From Bacteroidia bacterium (GTDB lineage: Bacteria > Bacteroidota > Bacteroidia > Chitinophagales > Chitinophagaceae), in the NCBI GenBank assembly GCA_030426665.1, contig JAUHYD010000013.1, forward strand, positions 62,001-126,000: 64,000 bases of DNA, in the 5' to 3' direction. Position numbers and translations under genes: made by a program. Shown piece by piece: positions 46,168 through 54,493 of this stretch. Under the pieces are notes generated by a model. That model was given only the letters and a program-made list of their open reading frames with translations. It was not told the DNA's origin and made no database searches. Numbering within the stretch: position 1 is the stretch's first letter; the number at the start of each line of letters is the position of its first letter.

Positions 46168-46407
46168 ATGTCAGGAGATAAAAACGCGCTGTCGGAAGAA
46201 TTGCTTGAGAGGCTTAGATACTTTATTGAGGACGTTGACGCGCAACGCGCAAGCCGAAATCTACGGAAGGTGTTCTTCGACTATCTCAAGTTTCAGGACG
46301 GAATGAGCGACAAGGACTTTGACAAGATACTAACTGACATCGAAGCGTTACTTGACCTGCTCGATACGATCGCCATTGAGAAGAAAAGTCGCAACAAACT
46401 AAAATGA
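46168..46407 (+). CDS. Small helical protein, unknown
   Basis: A 79-residue charged helical protein (start MSGDKNALSEELLERL at 46168), divergent from the DUF6876 gene with 139 bases between the starts. The C-terminus (DFDKILTDIEALLDLLDTIAIE) is amphipathic. No family recognised. Confidence 0.5.
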   Translation: MSGDKNALSEELLERLRYFIEDVDAQRASRNLRKVFFDYLKFQDGMSDKDFDKILTDIEALLDLLDTIAIEKKSRNKLK

Positions 46408-46475
46408 TTAAATCCGCAGAATGTTGGTCATGAGTATTTGTTAGTATAGCCACAAAACCACTAAAGAAACAGTAA

Positions 46476-46511
46476 AAGCAAGGGCTTTCCTGATGAGCAA
46501 AACCCTTGCTT
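46476..46511. terminator. Bidirectional terminator candidate
   Basis: AAGCAAGGG/CCCTTGCTT stem (46476-46484 with 46503-46511) between two convergent genes. The minus-strand side is followed by TTTTAC. Confidence 0.6.
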
Positions 46512-46516
46512 CCATT

Positions 46517-46891
46517 CTATTTGAACTCAAATTTTATATTGTCCAACGATGTACTAATTTTCTTCTGCAAGTCTTTGCTTGCCATATAAGGGAAGATTAA
46601 TAGCGCAATACCTATGCCAACTAAACACAATGCTGTCAGAATAACAAGAAACCAGTTAGGTTTAGCTTCCCAATCTAATTCAATATTATATCTATTTTCT
46701 TTTGTTCTGATCCTGCCATTGATGATGACTTCATGCGAAAAGCCATTAAATTTTGTACCGCTTATTCTTATGATACCGTTATCTGAAATTACAACACTCC
46801 CTAATGTTTCAAGTTCATCCTGAATTGCTTCATATACTTTCTCCTGTGGAGTGTCGGTTTTAAAATTTGTGCTTTCGCTTCCTTTGAACAT
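46517..46891 (-). CDS. Membrane-anchored protein, unknown
   Basis: A 124-residue protein: soluble N-terminal half with a beta-rich pattern (GTKFNGFSHEVIINGRIR), then a membrane segment pair around FLVILTALCLVGIGIALLIFPY, and a basic end. It is the last gene of a three-gene minus-strand cluster; its N-terminal half resembles that of the first gene (47315-47626), possibly a shared small domain. Function unknown. Confidence 0.55.
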   Translation of the reverse strand: MFKGSESTNFKTDTPQEKVYEAIQDELETLGSVVISDNGIIRISGTKFNGFSHEVIINGRIRTKENRYNIELDWEAKPNWFLVILTALCLVGIGIALLIFPYMASKDLQKKISTSLDNIKFEFK

Positions 46892-46908
46892 TGCTTATTG
46901 ATTTTGCG

Positions 46909-47304
46909 TTAGTGATACTTGATTAAATAATTTGCTGCTAATAAAATGGGTAACGATTGAAATAAAATTCTTCTTATGCTGGAAACTTTGTCCGGGAAGA
47001 AGTTCAAAGTCAATAATATCTCCGCTAAACAGATAGGTATAATTGAAAGGATTGCCAGGTTTAATTTACATGCCGCAATCACATCCCCATGTAAGAATGA
47101 GTACAGTGATCTTGTAACACCACAACCCGGACAATCAATATTCCACATCCGATGAAAAACGCAAAGCGACGAATATGAACCAAATAAGAAATGCTTAGGT
47201 ATCAAATACAACACCGTTAAACCGATTGCCATTACAACACTGCATAATGTTCTAACGGTGATCTTTTTAGATATTGTCACGCCTATATTGCTCTCGATTT
47301 GCAT
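46909..47304 (-). CDS. DUF2752 family membrane protein
   Basis: A 131-residue membrane protein with the DUF2752 signature DCPGCGVTRSL after the first helix, then two more helices. In other genomes the family occurs in many contexts and its role is unknown. It sits between two small proteins, all on the minus strand with gaps of 10-17 bases, so they form one operon. Confidence 0.8.
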   Translation of the reverse strand: MQIESNIGVTISKKITVRTLCSVVMAIGLTVLYLIPKHFLFGSYSSLCVFHRMWNIDCPGCGVTRSLYSFLHGDVIAACKLNLAILSIIPICLAEILLTLNFFPDKVSSIRRILFQSLPILLAANYLIKYH

Positions 47305-47314
47305 TTGAAATATG

Positions 47315-47626
47315 TCATTGAAAGTTGTTCTTAAATTGGTTCAGTATTTTCTTATTAGGGCTGCTGATCAGAGCAAATATGTTATCAACATTTGCTGTTG
47401 AACTCACATTTATACGTACGCTACCATCAGACTTAGGTAACAATGTCACAGTGATTTCACCCCATACAGTTAACTTCTTGTAATTACCAGTGGCTTGATT
47501 TAAGGTTTTATTTACATTCACTTTAGTGAAGTTTCCTTTTTTGAGCGCTTGCTCAACTCTTAATAGACAGTCGTCTATTGTACCCTGAATAGAAAATGTT
47601 TCTTCTTTGCTTTTCCTGATTGCCAT
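47315..47626 (-). CDS. Small unknown protein
   Basis: A 103-residue protein; ATG at 47626 (MAIRKSKEETFSIQGTID) preferred to one 23 codons upstream. The core (KVNVNKTLNQATGNYKKLTVWGEITVTLLPKSDG) looks like a small mixed alpha-beta lipid- or ligand-binding domain. First gene of the three-gene cluster with DUF2752. Confidence 0.55.
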   Translation of the reverse strand: MAIRKSKEETFSIQGTIDDCLLRVEQALKKGNFTKVNVNKTLNQATGNYKKLTVWGEITVTLLPKSDGSVRINVSSTANVDNIFALISSPNKKILNQFKNNFQ

Positions 47627-47767
47627 AGAAATTGATTTGAGTTTGATATATGAAAATTTAATTTTTGTTATTCGCAGGCGTTTATTTAAGCGCAATAATA
47701 GTAGTTTTTTCTATTAAAACACATATATGTGTTTGTCGGCGTTATGGTATTGAGTTCCCTTTGGGTT

Positions 47768-48019
47768 ATGGGTAAAATCAACCATTACAGGGATGAACAA
47801 GCGATTGTCGCATTCGGCAAGCGGGTTCGTGCTTTGAGAATGGAGAAGAATATGACCATTGAGGAATTTGCCAATTCAGTCGATCTCCATGTGACCCAGC
47901 TATCAAGAATAGAACGGGGTGAGACCAACGTGACCATAAGTTATATATTCCGGCTGGCCGACCTTTTTGGTCTTTCTGCTTCCCAACTAATCGACTTTGA
48001 CAAGGAAAGTTTAGAATAA
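47768..48019 (+). CDS. XRE-family transcriptional regulator
   Basis: An 83-residue helix-turn-helix protein (FGKRVRALRMEKNMTIEEFA ... LHVTQLSRIERGETNVTISYIFRLADLFGLS), essentially only a HTH_3 domain. The ATG at 47768 gives the standard length. It is divergent from the DUF2752 operon and may regulate it or the island. Confidence 0.9.
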   Translation: MGKINHYRDEQAIVAFGKRVRALRMEKNMTIEEFANSVDLHVTQLSRIERGETNVTISYIFRLADLFGLSASQLIDFDKESLE

Positions 48020-48196
48020 GGATTGGGCTCAATCCGGGCTATCAAATTCAAGACGAACCTTGGAAAGAGTATAAACACCAAGCCAGCCATGATTTAGCCA
48101 ATAATGGAGACATGATTTCGTTTCCTGCTTTTATCCAATATTGACTACGCATTACGATTTTCAACGTGTGATTTTTGCCCCCTTACCCTAAAAGAA

Positions 48197-48225
48197 AAAT
48201 GGACACCATTTTGAGATGTCCATTT
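48197..48225 (-). terminator. Terminator for the minus-strand gene
   Basis: AAATGGACA/TGTCCATTT stem (48197-48205 with 48217-48225); on the minus strand followed by TTCTTTTAG. Confidence 0.7.
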
Positions 48226-48245
48226 CAATAGAAAGTAGGGTACGT

Positions 48246-48938
48246 TTATTCGGCAGTGATCTCGTAGCCGAGCTTGGCACAGACCTCAAGGAATGGCAGG
48301 ATATTTTCGCTGGTGATCTGATTGCATGTAACGATAACGCAATCCTTGAGTTTGATCTGAAACTCTTCCTTGAAGAAGTAACGATCATACTTGGCTCCTG
48401 ATATTTCCCTCGCTTTCTCAACAGTTTGGAAGATGCCGAACCTCTTGAGCAGGGTATCGGGGAACACATCTTTCAGTTTGTCGTGTGTGATGTTCTTGTT
48501 CTTCGCAACATGTGCGGCCACAACGGTATTGATGAGCTTTCCCTTGTTATAAGAAGTGCCGTTGAACAAATAGGTTCCCGTATTCCTGCCGGTATTCTTC
48601 TTGGCTGTCTTTGTTTGAGTATCGGAAGGCTGTGCTGCTATTTGCTCCGTTTGTTCATCGCTTGTTTCTTCATTCTTGTTGCCGGCCTCTTCGGTTGTTT
48701 CTTCATTCGAAGCGGCAACAACGGCTTCTGCGGCAACGGGTGCCTCCGTTGTGGTTTCTGCTGCCACAATACAATAGGTGGCATCATGACCATCTCCATT
48801 GACTTGAATTTCGCCTGACTTGACCATGCCTTTGAGAAGATTGAATAAACCGAGACCACGTAAGTTTATCCCGTCTGCTATCTCGCCCTTGTTTGAGTTC
48901 GGCTGTTTGGTCAGGAACTCGATTACTGCTGTGTTCAT
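48246..48938 (-). CDS. Winged-helix protein with acidic linker and C-terminal domain, unknown
   Basis: A 230-residue protein. Residues 1-55 look like a winged helix (FLTKQPNSNKGEIADGI, LGLFNLLKGMVKSGEIQ). Residues 60-125 are a low-complexity Ala/Glu/Thr linker. The C-terminal 105 residues form a folded domain (GTYLFNGTSYNKGKLINTVV, FKEEFQIKLKDCVIVTCNQ, ILPFLEVCAKLGYEI). Likely DNA-binding. No family recognised. A good TACCCTTG -7-like element lies upstream of its start on the minus strand. Confidence 0.6.
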   Translation of the reverse strand: MNTAVIEFLTKQPNSNKGEIADGINLRGLGLFNLLKGMVKSGEIQVNGDGHDATYCIVAAETTTEAPVAAEAVVAASNEETTEEAGNKNEETSDEQTEQIAAQPSDTQTKTAKKNTGRNTGTYLFNGTSYNKGKLINTVVAAHVAKNKNITHDKLKDVFPDTLLKRFGIFQTVEKAREISGAKYDRYFFKEEFQIKLKDCVIVTCNQITSENILPFLEVCAKLGYEITAE

Positions 48939-49262
48939 ATGCTATGTATTTGTTTTGGTACATCGCAAGGGTAGCAGAGAAAAATGGAACCGGGAAGCGC
49001 TTTCAGGGCTTTAGCGCGGCTTTAGCATTCTTTAAGATAGAGGATAGTAGAGCCGGTGATTGTTTAGGTTTGACGAGCTATTTGACGAATGAAAATATCA
49101 AATACTGATTTACCGTGCACAGGGTGATTCTGATGGACTGCGTGAAGAGTGATGGCAGAATATCCAGTCATATATATTACTACGAACAGACAAATAAAAT
49201 TGTGGATAAATTTTGTTCATATATAATCACAAATACAAAAGACCACTTGTAACTTTGTTAGT
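48939..49262. other. Divergent intergenic region
   Basis: About 324 bases between divergent genes. It ends with TAACTTTG (49250-49257), a perfect -7 element five bases before the ATG at 49263, implying a leaderless mRNA. Otherwise nothing identified. Confidence 0.45.
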
Positions 49263-50282
49263 ATGAATGAGTTTTATTCGATTAACCCCTTAAATACTAA
49301 GCCAACTGATAAGTACCAGTTAGAAAATCTCGGTGTGGAACGAGAAACAATATCTGGGGTTGGCCGTCAAAGACACAATGGCTATGATTCTGAACCACCA
49401 AGAAGATGGAGCGTAACAGAAAAAGTAAAGAGTGAGGATTACGATGGTGTGTTTGCAAATAAAATATGCAGGGTAAATCCACCTTACGATTTGGAGAAGC
49501 TGATTGACTATCATTTGGACTATTACACAAAGAAAGGTGGAAGTAGGGATAAATTCATAAAGCACATTCAGTACGTGGTTCTGCCTTATATAGAAAAATG
49601 GTATAAAGACAGCAATGCTCATATCGAATTAACCAGAGAATGGATTGAAAGCTCTAAAAAAATAGAATTATCAATGATAGAATATAGCGACCTTAACAAC
49701 ATTGAAAAGACAGCAATCAATACGTTGATTGCTTCAACGGATCAACAGCTATTATCCTCACAGTATATATGGATAAACAAAATGGAAATTGATGCGCTAT
49801 TTACCGACAATATAGAGCATTACTCAAAGCGATTGATAGACTTCTTCTTAGCAAATGATTTTATAAAATTACGAGCCTACGATGGCACCTACTTTATAGA
49901 ACAAGAAGGGCGGAAGATGTTCAAATGCGGAAGCATTGAAAAGTACTATGAAAAACAGCAAGCGCAATACAATCAAACCAATCCTAACATAATTGGCCAC
50001 GGGAATGTTGTAAATATTGCTAACGGTAATATTCACCAGAGTAATATCAATATAACAGTCAATCAAGAGCAGTATAAGGAACTTAAGGATTTAGGCATAG
50101 AGGATGACAAAATTGAAGAATTAAAAAAACTTATAGAAGATAATAAAAAGGACAAACCCACATTTATAAAAAGCCTTACAAAATGGTCAGGTGATGTTTT
50201 GAAACAGGTTGCTACAAAAGGTTTAATTGATAACATACCACACATAAACGCTTTCGTCACACATTTACTAAGTACCATTTAA
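49263..50282 (+). CDS. Unknown protein, paralog A of tandem pair
   Basis: A 339-residue protein: about 150 helical residues, a winged-helix-like part (YSKRLIDFFLANDFIKLRAY...EGRKMFKCGSIEKYYEK), then a short Gly/Asn stretch NIIGHGNVVNIANGNIHQSN, then a helical C-terminal domain (EQYKELKDLGIEDDKIEEL...). The next gene shares the last three parts. No enzymatic motif seen. The combination of a DNA-binding domain and an oligomerising end suggests a regulator or an effector-associated protein. Confidence 0.6.
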   Translation: MNEFYSINPLNTKPTDKYQLENLGVERETISGVGRQRHNGYDSEPPRRWSVTEKVKSEDYDGVFANKICRVNPPYDLEKLIDYHLDYYTKKGGSRDKFIKHIQYVVLPYIEKWYKDSNAHIELTREWIESSKKIELSMIEYSDLNNIEKTAINTLIASTDQQLLSSQYIWINKMEIDALFTDNIEHYSKRLIDFFLANDFIKLRAYDGTYFIEQEGRKMFKCGSIEKYYEKQQAQYNQTNPNIIGHGNVVNIANGNIHQSNINITVNQEQYKELKDLGIEDDKIEELKKLIEDNKKDKPTFIKSLTKWSGDVLKQVATKGLIDNIPHINAFVTHLLSTI

Positions 50283-50291
50283 TGATAATTT

Positions 50292-51140
50292 ATGACAGAG
50301 TTGTCAGCCGAAGCGATAGAAGCATTAGATAAAGTACTGGCAGATCCTCGTACTTTAAATTCAGACTGCATTAATCTCTATGATTATGCAAGTCGGCGTT
50401 CAAAGCAAAACCATAATGACTCTCCGTTAAATGATATTTACTTTTTTCTAATTGAAAACAACTTTATCACCTCTAACAATCCATACCATTCTACAAATAA
50501 ATTTCTTGTACAATTTACAAATGAAGGCAGACGTTTACATAAAGCCGGGTCATTGCGAAAATACTATCAACGAGGGGAAAGTTTTGAGAAAAGGATATTA
50601 GATTACTTGGAGCCGAATTACGAAGCAGTAAGGAATAGGATTATTCAACAGTCGTTGGAGATGGAAGAAAAGGAATGTGAAAGTTCATTAAGACTATTAG
50701 AAGGTTTGGGCTATATCTATCATGAAAACATTTGTGATACAGGCTATATGGACAATTTCTTCTCTGGTATTACACCGAAAGGTCGAGCGTACTTAAAGCC
50801 CTTGAGTTTTCCTACAAGCAACACAGCAAGCCAACAAATTGGTACGACGACGGTATTAGGAAATGGCAATATTTTAAACTTTGCAAATGGCGGCATTAAT
50901 CAAACAGGAATCACATTAGTTATAGAAGCCCGTCATTACCCTAAGTTGAAAGATTTAGGCGTTAAAGAAGGAGACATACAAACGCTTAGAGAAATCATAT
51001 CAAAAACCGCCAATGATAAATCCTTGCGATTAGTTGAAGCGTTAAAATGGTTGAAAGAAGTGATAGCCGATGTAGTTTATCAAGGCGGCACTAATTCACT
51101 TCCGGAATTTATGGACAACTTTATAAACTTAGTATCTTAA
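50292..51140 (+). CDS. Unknown protein, paralog B of tandem pair
   Basis: A 282-residue paralog, 9 bases after paralog A and surely cotranscribed. Winged-helix-like unit (FLIENNFITSNNPYHS...EGRRLHKAGSLRKYYQ), a second similar unit (LLEGLGYIYHENI), the same GNGNILNFANGGINQTG stretch and a helical C-terminal domain (HYPKLKDLGVKEGDIQTLREII). The shared core strongly supports duplication. Function unknown. Confidence 0.6.
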   Translation: MTELSAEAIEALDKVLADPRTLNSDCINLYDYASRRSKQNHNDSPLNDIYFFLIENNFITSNNPYHSTNKFLVQFTNEGRRLHKAGSLRKYYQRGESFEKRILDYLEPNYEAVRNRIIQQSLEMEEKECESSLRLLEGLGYIYHENICDTGYMDNFFSGITPKGRAYLKPLSFPTSNTASQQIGTTTVLGNGNILNFANGGINQTGITLVIEARHYPKLKDLGVKEGDIQTLREIISKTANDKSLRLVEALKWLKEVIADVVYQGGTNSLPEFMDNFINLVS

Positions 51141-51197
51141 TTTTTTAGCTATAGTATATTCCCTTGTTCCTTGCAGAAGTTTTCTTTTGAGCTAACA

Positions 51198-51446
51198 CTA
51201 TGCTTGAAAAATCTCATGCTCTACTAAGATTTCATTTAGCAGCTTCCATATTCCGTGTAAAACATCCTTCCCTTCCTCACTCATTGCAGAATTATTCATC
51301 CAGGTAACCGTTAGACAACCTTCGTGATCGTGCAAGCTCGATATGCTATCCTGTAATTCCGGGTCGACGATGGACATAATTTGTGCCACTTTTGAAAGGC
51401 GGGCATATCTCCATTCTTCGTTATCGCCATCGTAGGTTAATGTCAT
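51198..51446 (-). CDS. Small unknown protein
   Basis: An 82-residue acidic protein (start MTLTYDGDNEEWRYARL at 51446; a longer frame begins at 51518). Plausible composition, no family recognised. Convergent with paralog B. Confidence 0.45.
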   Translation of the reverse strand: MTLTYDGDNEEWRYARLSKVAQIMSIVDPELQDSISSLHDHEGCLTVTWMNNSAMSEEGKDVLHGIWKLLNEILVEHEIFQA

Positions 51447-51705
51447 AATTGAGGAATTTATTATTACAAAGGTATTGAAGTTTCGATATGCGGTTAATAT
51501 CACTTGCGAACGAAGCATACTAAATGAATAATGTCTTCATGTTGTTGTTGACATATCCTATAATGCTATGTTCTAAAAGTAGTAACAGTATTTTAAAGCG
51601 ATTGAAAGCTCGTTTTTGAGCCCCAGATTTGTTTTTAGCATGAATGCCAGACAATACGCCGACAAAGTCTTAAACAAGAATTATTTTAAAACTCTGGTGT
51701 CAATT

Positions 51706-51729
51706 TTTACACTTAGGAAATTATAATGT
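51706..51729 (+). repeat. Degenerate copy of the cassette-flanking repeat motif
   Basis: TTTACACTT, 5 bases, ATTATAATGT: the same two blocks at the same spacing as in the 29-bp repeats at 54348 and 61339, but with a different 5-base centre. It lies upstream of the polymerase-like gene. Confidence 0.5.
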
Positions 51730-51884
51730 ATTGCGTGCGATTCTGTGGAGTTAGAATAAACTTCATTCATTTCAAATCTTCTTAGGAATTGTTTGGCATC
51801 TTAGCTCTAAACAATTAAAAATGGAAAGAATTGAAATCAAACAGAACTATTGAAGCTATTTAAAAGAAAAGCGCATCATGTAAG

Positions 51885-51968
51885 TCATGGAGAGATGAAT
51901 TGATGCAATTGAAGATATTGGTTTCGTAACCAGGCCGTACTCGTTTCTCTCCATGAACTTGTACGGCC
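51885..51968 (+). promoter_or_regulatory. Leader with two interleaved inverted repeats (pseudoknot or attenuator)
   Basis: Inverted repeat 1: CATGGAGAGA (51885-51894) with TCTCTCCATG (51946-51955). Inverted repeat 2: GGCCGTAC (51933-51940) with GTACGGCC (51961-51968). The arms alternate 1-2-1-2, so the hairpins exclude each other or form a pseudoknot, 29 bases before the ATG at 51998. Confidence 0.6.
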
Positions 51969-51997
51969 ATTTTATTTTATTCAAAATTTTATTCAAA

Positions 51998-54091
51998 ATG
52001 TCACGAAAGGAAAAACAAATTGAAGAGAGAAGTGTATCGTTCCTCTTGAACCCAGAGGACAAAGCGGTCATTGATGAAATGGTTGAATACTGCATTGATA
52101 TAGATATTGCCGAGAAAAGAAAGGCAAATATGGCAGCTGGCAAGCCTTATCTGGTCAATCGAGACAAGATGATCAATCGGCTAAAGTTCATTTACTACTA
52201 CATCTGCGACTATATCTGTGAGAACGCTTACTTATACGAGGACAATGCTTTCGTGAATATCAACCAGGAGAAGATGAAGAAGTATCTAAAAGAAGACATA
52301 TCCCCTGTATTGAAGAACCTGATGGCGATGAACATATTGAAGTGCGACAAAATAATGGAGGTCGGCAAAAAGTCTTATGGTTATCAGCTTATAAAGAAAG
52401 AGTTTCGTACCTATCGATTTAATATGCCGGTCTTCTCTGAGAAAATGGCCGCAGTCAAAGAATTAAAAACCGACAAGATCATAAAAGATGGTCTGAACGA
52501 TTACTTTAAAGTTCTTTATAAAATAAAGATAGACGAAGATAAAATCGCTGAGATCAAGGAAACTGTATTAACTAATAAGTATCAGGAAGAAGCTATCAGA
52601 AAAGAGTTCGATTATTTTATGAGAATCCTGAATCTAAGATTTCTTGTTTCTTATTATTCAATAAAGCTTCATGAATCTTCTTATAAGTTCTCTAACCTTT
52701 CTTGTTCTACTAATAAATTTCATAATAATACATTTTCCTTTTATAACGCGGAAACTGTACCTGAAACTGGAAGTATCGAAAAAGCAGGGAAAATCATAGA
52801 CGCGGAAACTGTACCAGACAGAATTTTCATAGATGCGAAAACTGTACCTGCCATAGTCGCGGAAACTGTACTTGGGAAATATCTGCCGAAACACGTTGTC
52901 TATCTGAACGACAGGGTCGCAAGAAGAGATATGCGTAATGAAACGATCCCTTGGTTGAGCGAGTTCAAAGTTAAACGTGAGCAGAAAGAATTAGAAAGCG
53001 ACGGCACGACGCTCGCACGTATTGAGAAGGCTGTTGTTCGGGTGAATGCAAATGAACTCAATATTAGCCGACCAAACGGCAAATCGAGAGTGTATACTAC
53101 CATTACGAATCTCAACCGGGAGTTCAGGGATCATCTCAAATTAGACGGCAACAGCATTATCGGTGTGGACCTGAAGAACTCACAACCGCTCATCGCCAGC
53201 ATAGTTTTCAAAATGTATTGGAATAACAAAAACGGTATGCTTCCTATTGACGTGATCGAATATCAGAGTGTGTGCGAAACCGGCAGGTTTTATGAATATT
53301 TCATGGAGAAGAACGAAATACCGGTGGAACTTAGAAAGCAATTCAAGGTTGAGTTCTTCAAGCGGGTGTTCTTCTCAATGCACACCGGGAAGCCGAACAT
53401 CCTTAAGCAGCAGTTCATAGAGAAGTATCCTAATTGCTGGCTTGCCGTATGTGATATAAAAGGTGGTTACTTCTGTAAGGATTATGGAGACTTCGCCATA
53501 CTGCTTCAGGAGACCGAGGCCGAAATTTTCTACGACAACGTCAATGTGAAACTATTACAGATGGGTATTGATGCCTTCAACATCTATGATAGCATCTATG
53601 TGAATAATGAAGAGAACTATGCGGTTGCAAACCGACTCATCATGGACTATTTCAAAGAGCTCGGTATGTCACCGAAACTGCAACCAGAATATTACGGAAC
53701 ACATAGAATCAAACAAGAGGAAATGAAAAAGAAATACACGGTAGATGAACTATTATCATCGAAGAAAAGGAAAGAAGAGAACGGCCATCCAGAGGCACAA
53801 CCAGCGCCGACCAAGCTTCAACATCTGAAAACAGATGGCAAGAATATGGACGATATAAACAGGATCGTAAAAGGAATTCAGGAACAAGACAAAGAAGACG
53901 AGAAAGAGACTCCCAACATGAGCAACGAGGAAATTGCTGTCGAGGTATTGAAAGCAGAGGGATATAAGATAAACAAAGAGAATGTCGATTATCTAACCAG
54001 GATTGTAAAAGAAGAATTCAATAAAAAGGATGCCGGCAAAAACGAACCGGCATATAAATATGTAAATCCCTACGTCAAGAAGTCGGCATAG
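51998..54091 (+). CDS. Family-A polymerase-like (palm) protein, putative replication protein
   Basis: A 697-residue protein; ATG at 51998 (MSRKEKQIEERSVSFLL). N-terminal 230 residues: helical, with a possible winged helix. Residues 250-292: four copies of AETVP-type sequence encoded by near-identical 15-base repeats. C-terminal half: motifs in the order of DNA polymerase I. Motif A: IIGVDLKNSQPLIAS with D391. Motif B: RKQFKVEFFKRVFF with R446-x3-K450-x3-F454-x3-F458, like R-x3-K-x3-F-x3-Y of Pol I. Motif C: FNIYDSIYV with D531. The last 120 residues are charged linker. It is likely a replication initiator or primase-polymerase. No exonuclease domain visible. Function is inferred. Confidence 0.65.
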   Translation: MSRKEKQIEERSVSFLLNPEDKAVIDEMVEYCIDIDIAEKRKANMAAGKPYLVNRDKMINRLKFIYYYICDYICENAYLYEDNAFVNINQEKMKKYLKEDISPVLKNLMAMNILKCDKIMEVGKKSYGYQLIKKEFRTYRFNMPVFSEKMAAVKELKTDKIIKDGLNDYFKVLYKIKIDEDKIAEIKETVLTNKYQEEAIRKEFDYFMRILNLRFLVSYYSIKLHESSYKFSNLSCSTNKFHNNTFSFYNAETVPETGSIEKAGKIIDAETVPDRIFIDAKTVPAIVAETVLGKYLPKHVVYLNDRVARRDMRNETIPWLSEFKVKREQKELESDGTTLARIEKAVVRVNANELNISRPNGKSRVYTTITNLNREFRDHLKLDGNSIIGVDLKNSQPLIASIVFKMYWNNKNGMLPIDVIEYQSVCETGRFYEYFMEKNEIPVELRKQFKVEFFKRVFFSMHTGKPNILKQQFIEKYPNCWLAVCDIKGGYFCKDYGDFAILLQETEAEIFYDNVNVKLLQMGIDAFNIYDSIYVNNEENYAVANRLIMDYFKELGMSPKLQPEYYGTHRIKQEEMKKKYTVDELLSSKKRKEENGHPEAQPAPTKLQHLKTDGKNMDDINRIVKGIQEQDKEDEKETPNMSNEEIAVEVLKAEGYKINKENVDYLTRIVKEEFNKKDAGKNEPAYKYVNPYVKKSA
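52747..52872 (+). repeat. Four iteron-like direct repeats inside the polymerase-like gene
   Basis: Consensus CGCGGAAACTGTACC at 52747-52761, 52801-52815, 52834-52848 and 52858-52872, each with zero to two mismatches. Spacings 54, 33 and 24 are all multiples of three, and each encodes AETVP or AKTVP. It may be a protein repeat or a binding array for the protein itself. Confidence 0.75.
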
Positions 54092-54098
54092 TTTCGTA

Positions 54099-54329
54099 GT
54101 GCCAATCACATCATTTACCTGTGGCGTTTTGGATAGCCAAAATCAAGACGAAACCTCAAATGAATGCACAAGCCAGCCAATGACCGAGCAAGCTCCGAAT
54201 GAGCCCGAAAACAAGCCGGATTGGTGGCAGACTTTGGAATATTACGAGAGCATGTATGGCGTAGCCGGAAACGAGATGTACGAAGGCCAATTTGACCTGC
54301 TAAAACAGTTCGATGTAATATTTCGCTAA
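54099..54329 (+). CDS. Small acidic protein, unknown
   Basis: A 76-residue frame with a GTG start (54099), eight bases after the polymerase-like gene; an internal ATG at 54180 is an alternative. The C-terminal half (DWWQTLEYYESMYGVAGNEMYEGQFDLLKQF is too long to quote; key residues are the WW and YYE) looks protein-like. Possibly cotranscribed with the upstream gene. Confidence 0.45.
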   Translation: MPITSFTCGVLDSQNQDETSNECTSQPMTEQAPNEPENKPDWWQTLEYYESMYGVAGNEMYEGQFDLLKQFDVIFR

Positions 54330-54347
54330 ACCTTTGAGGGAGGGGTA

Positions 54348-54376
54348 AAACTTTACACTTTTATTATTATAATGTG
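54348..54376 (+). repeat. 29-bp direct repeat, left flank of the cassette
   Basis: AAACTTTACACTTTTATTAT then TATAATGTG. It matches 61339-61367 with one mismatch; the AGGGGYAAA just before it is also shared, as is AATCATTGTA at 27-29 bases downstream of each copy. Confidence 0.9.
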
Positions 54377-54493
54377 ATTTTGTTCGATTAATAACGGCAT
54401 GTAATCATTGTAACCAATATTCGACTACAAGCAATGATTGTCGAGTTCTTAAGCACAGTAATTGACAGGGAATAAATAGATTGGCGAATACTT

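Noticed and set aside
41095..48180. 16-base match ACGTGTGATTTTTGCC at about 41095 and 48165
   Set aside because: One 16-base pair is near the number expected by chance in 64 kb; one copy is inside a coding end. Not treated as a mobile-element border.
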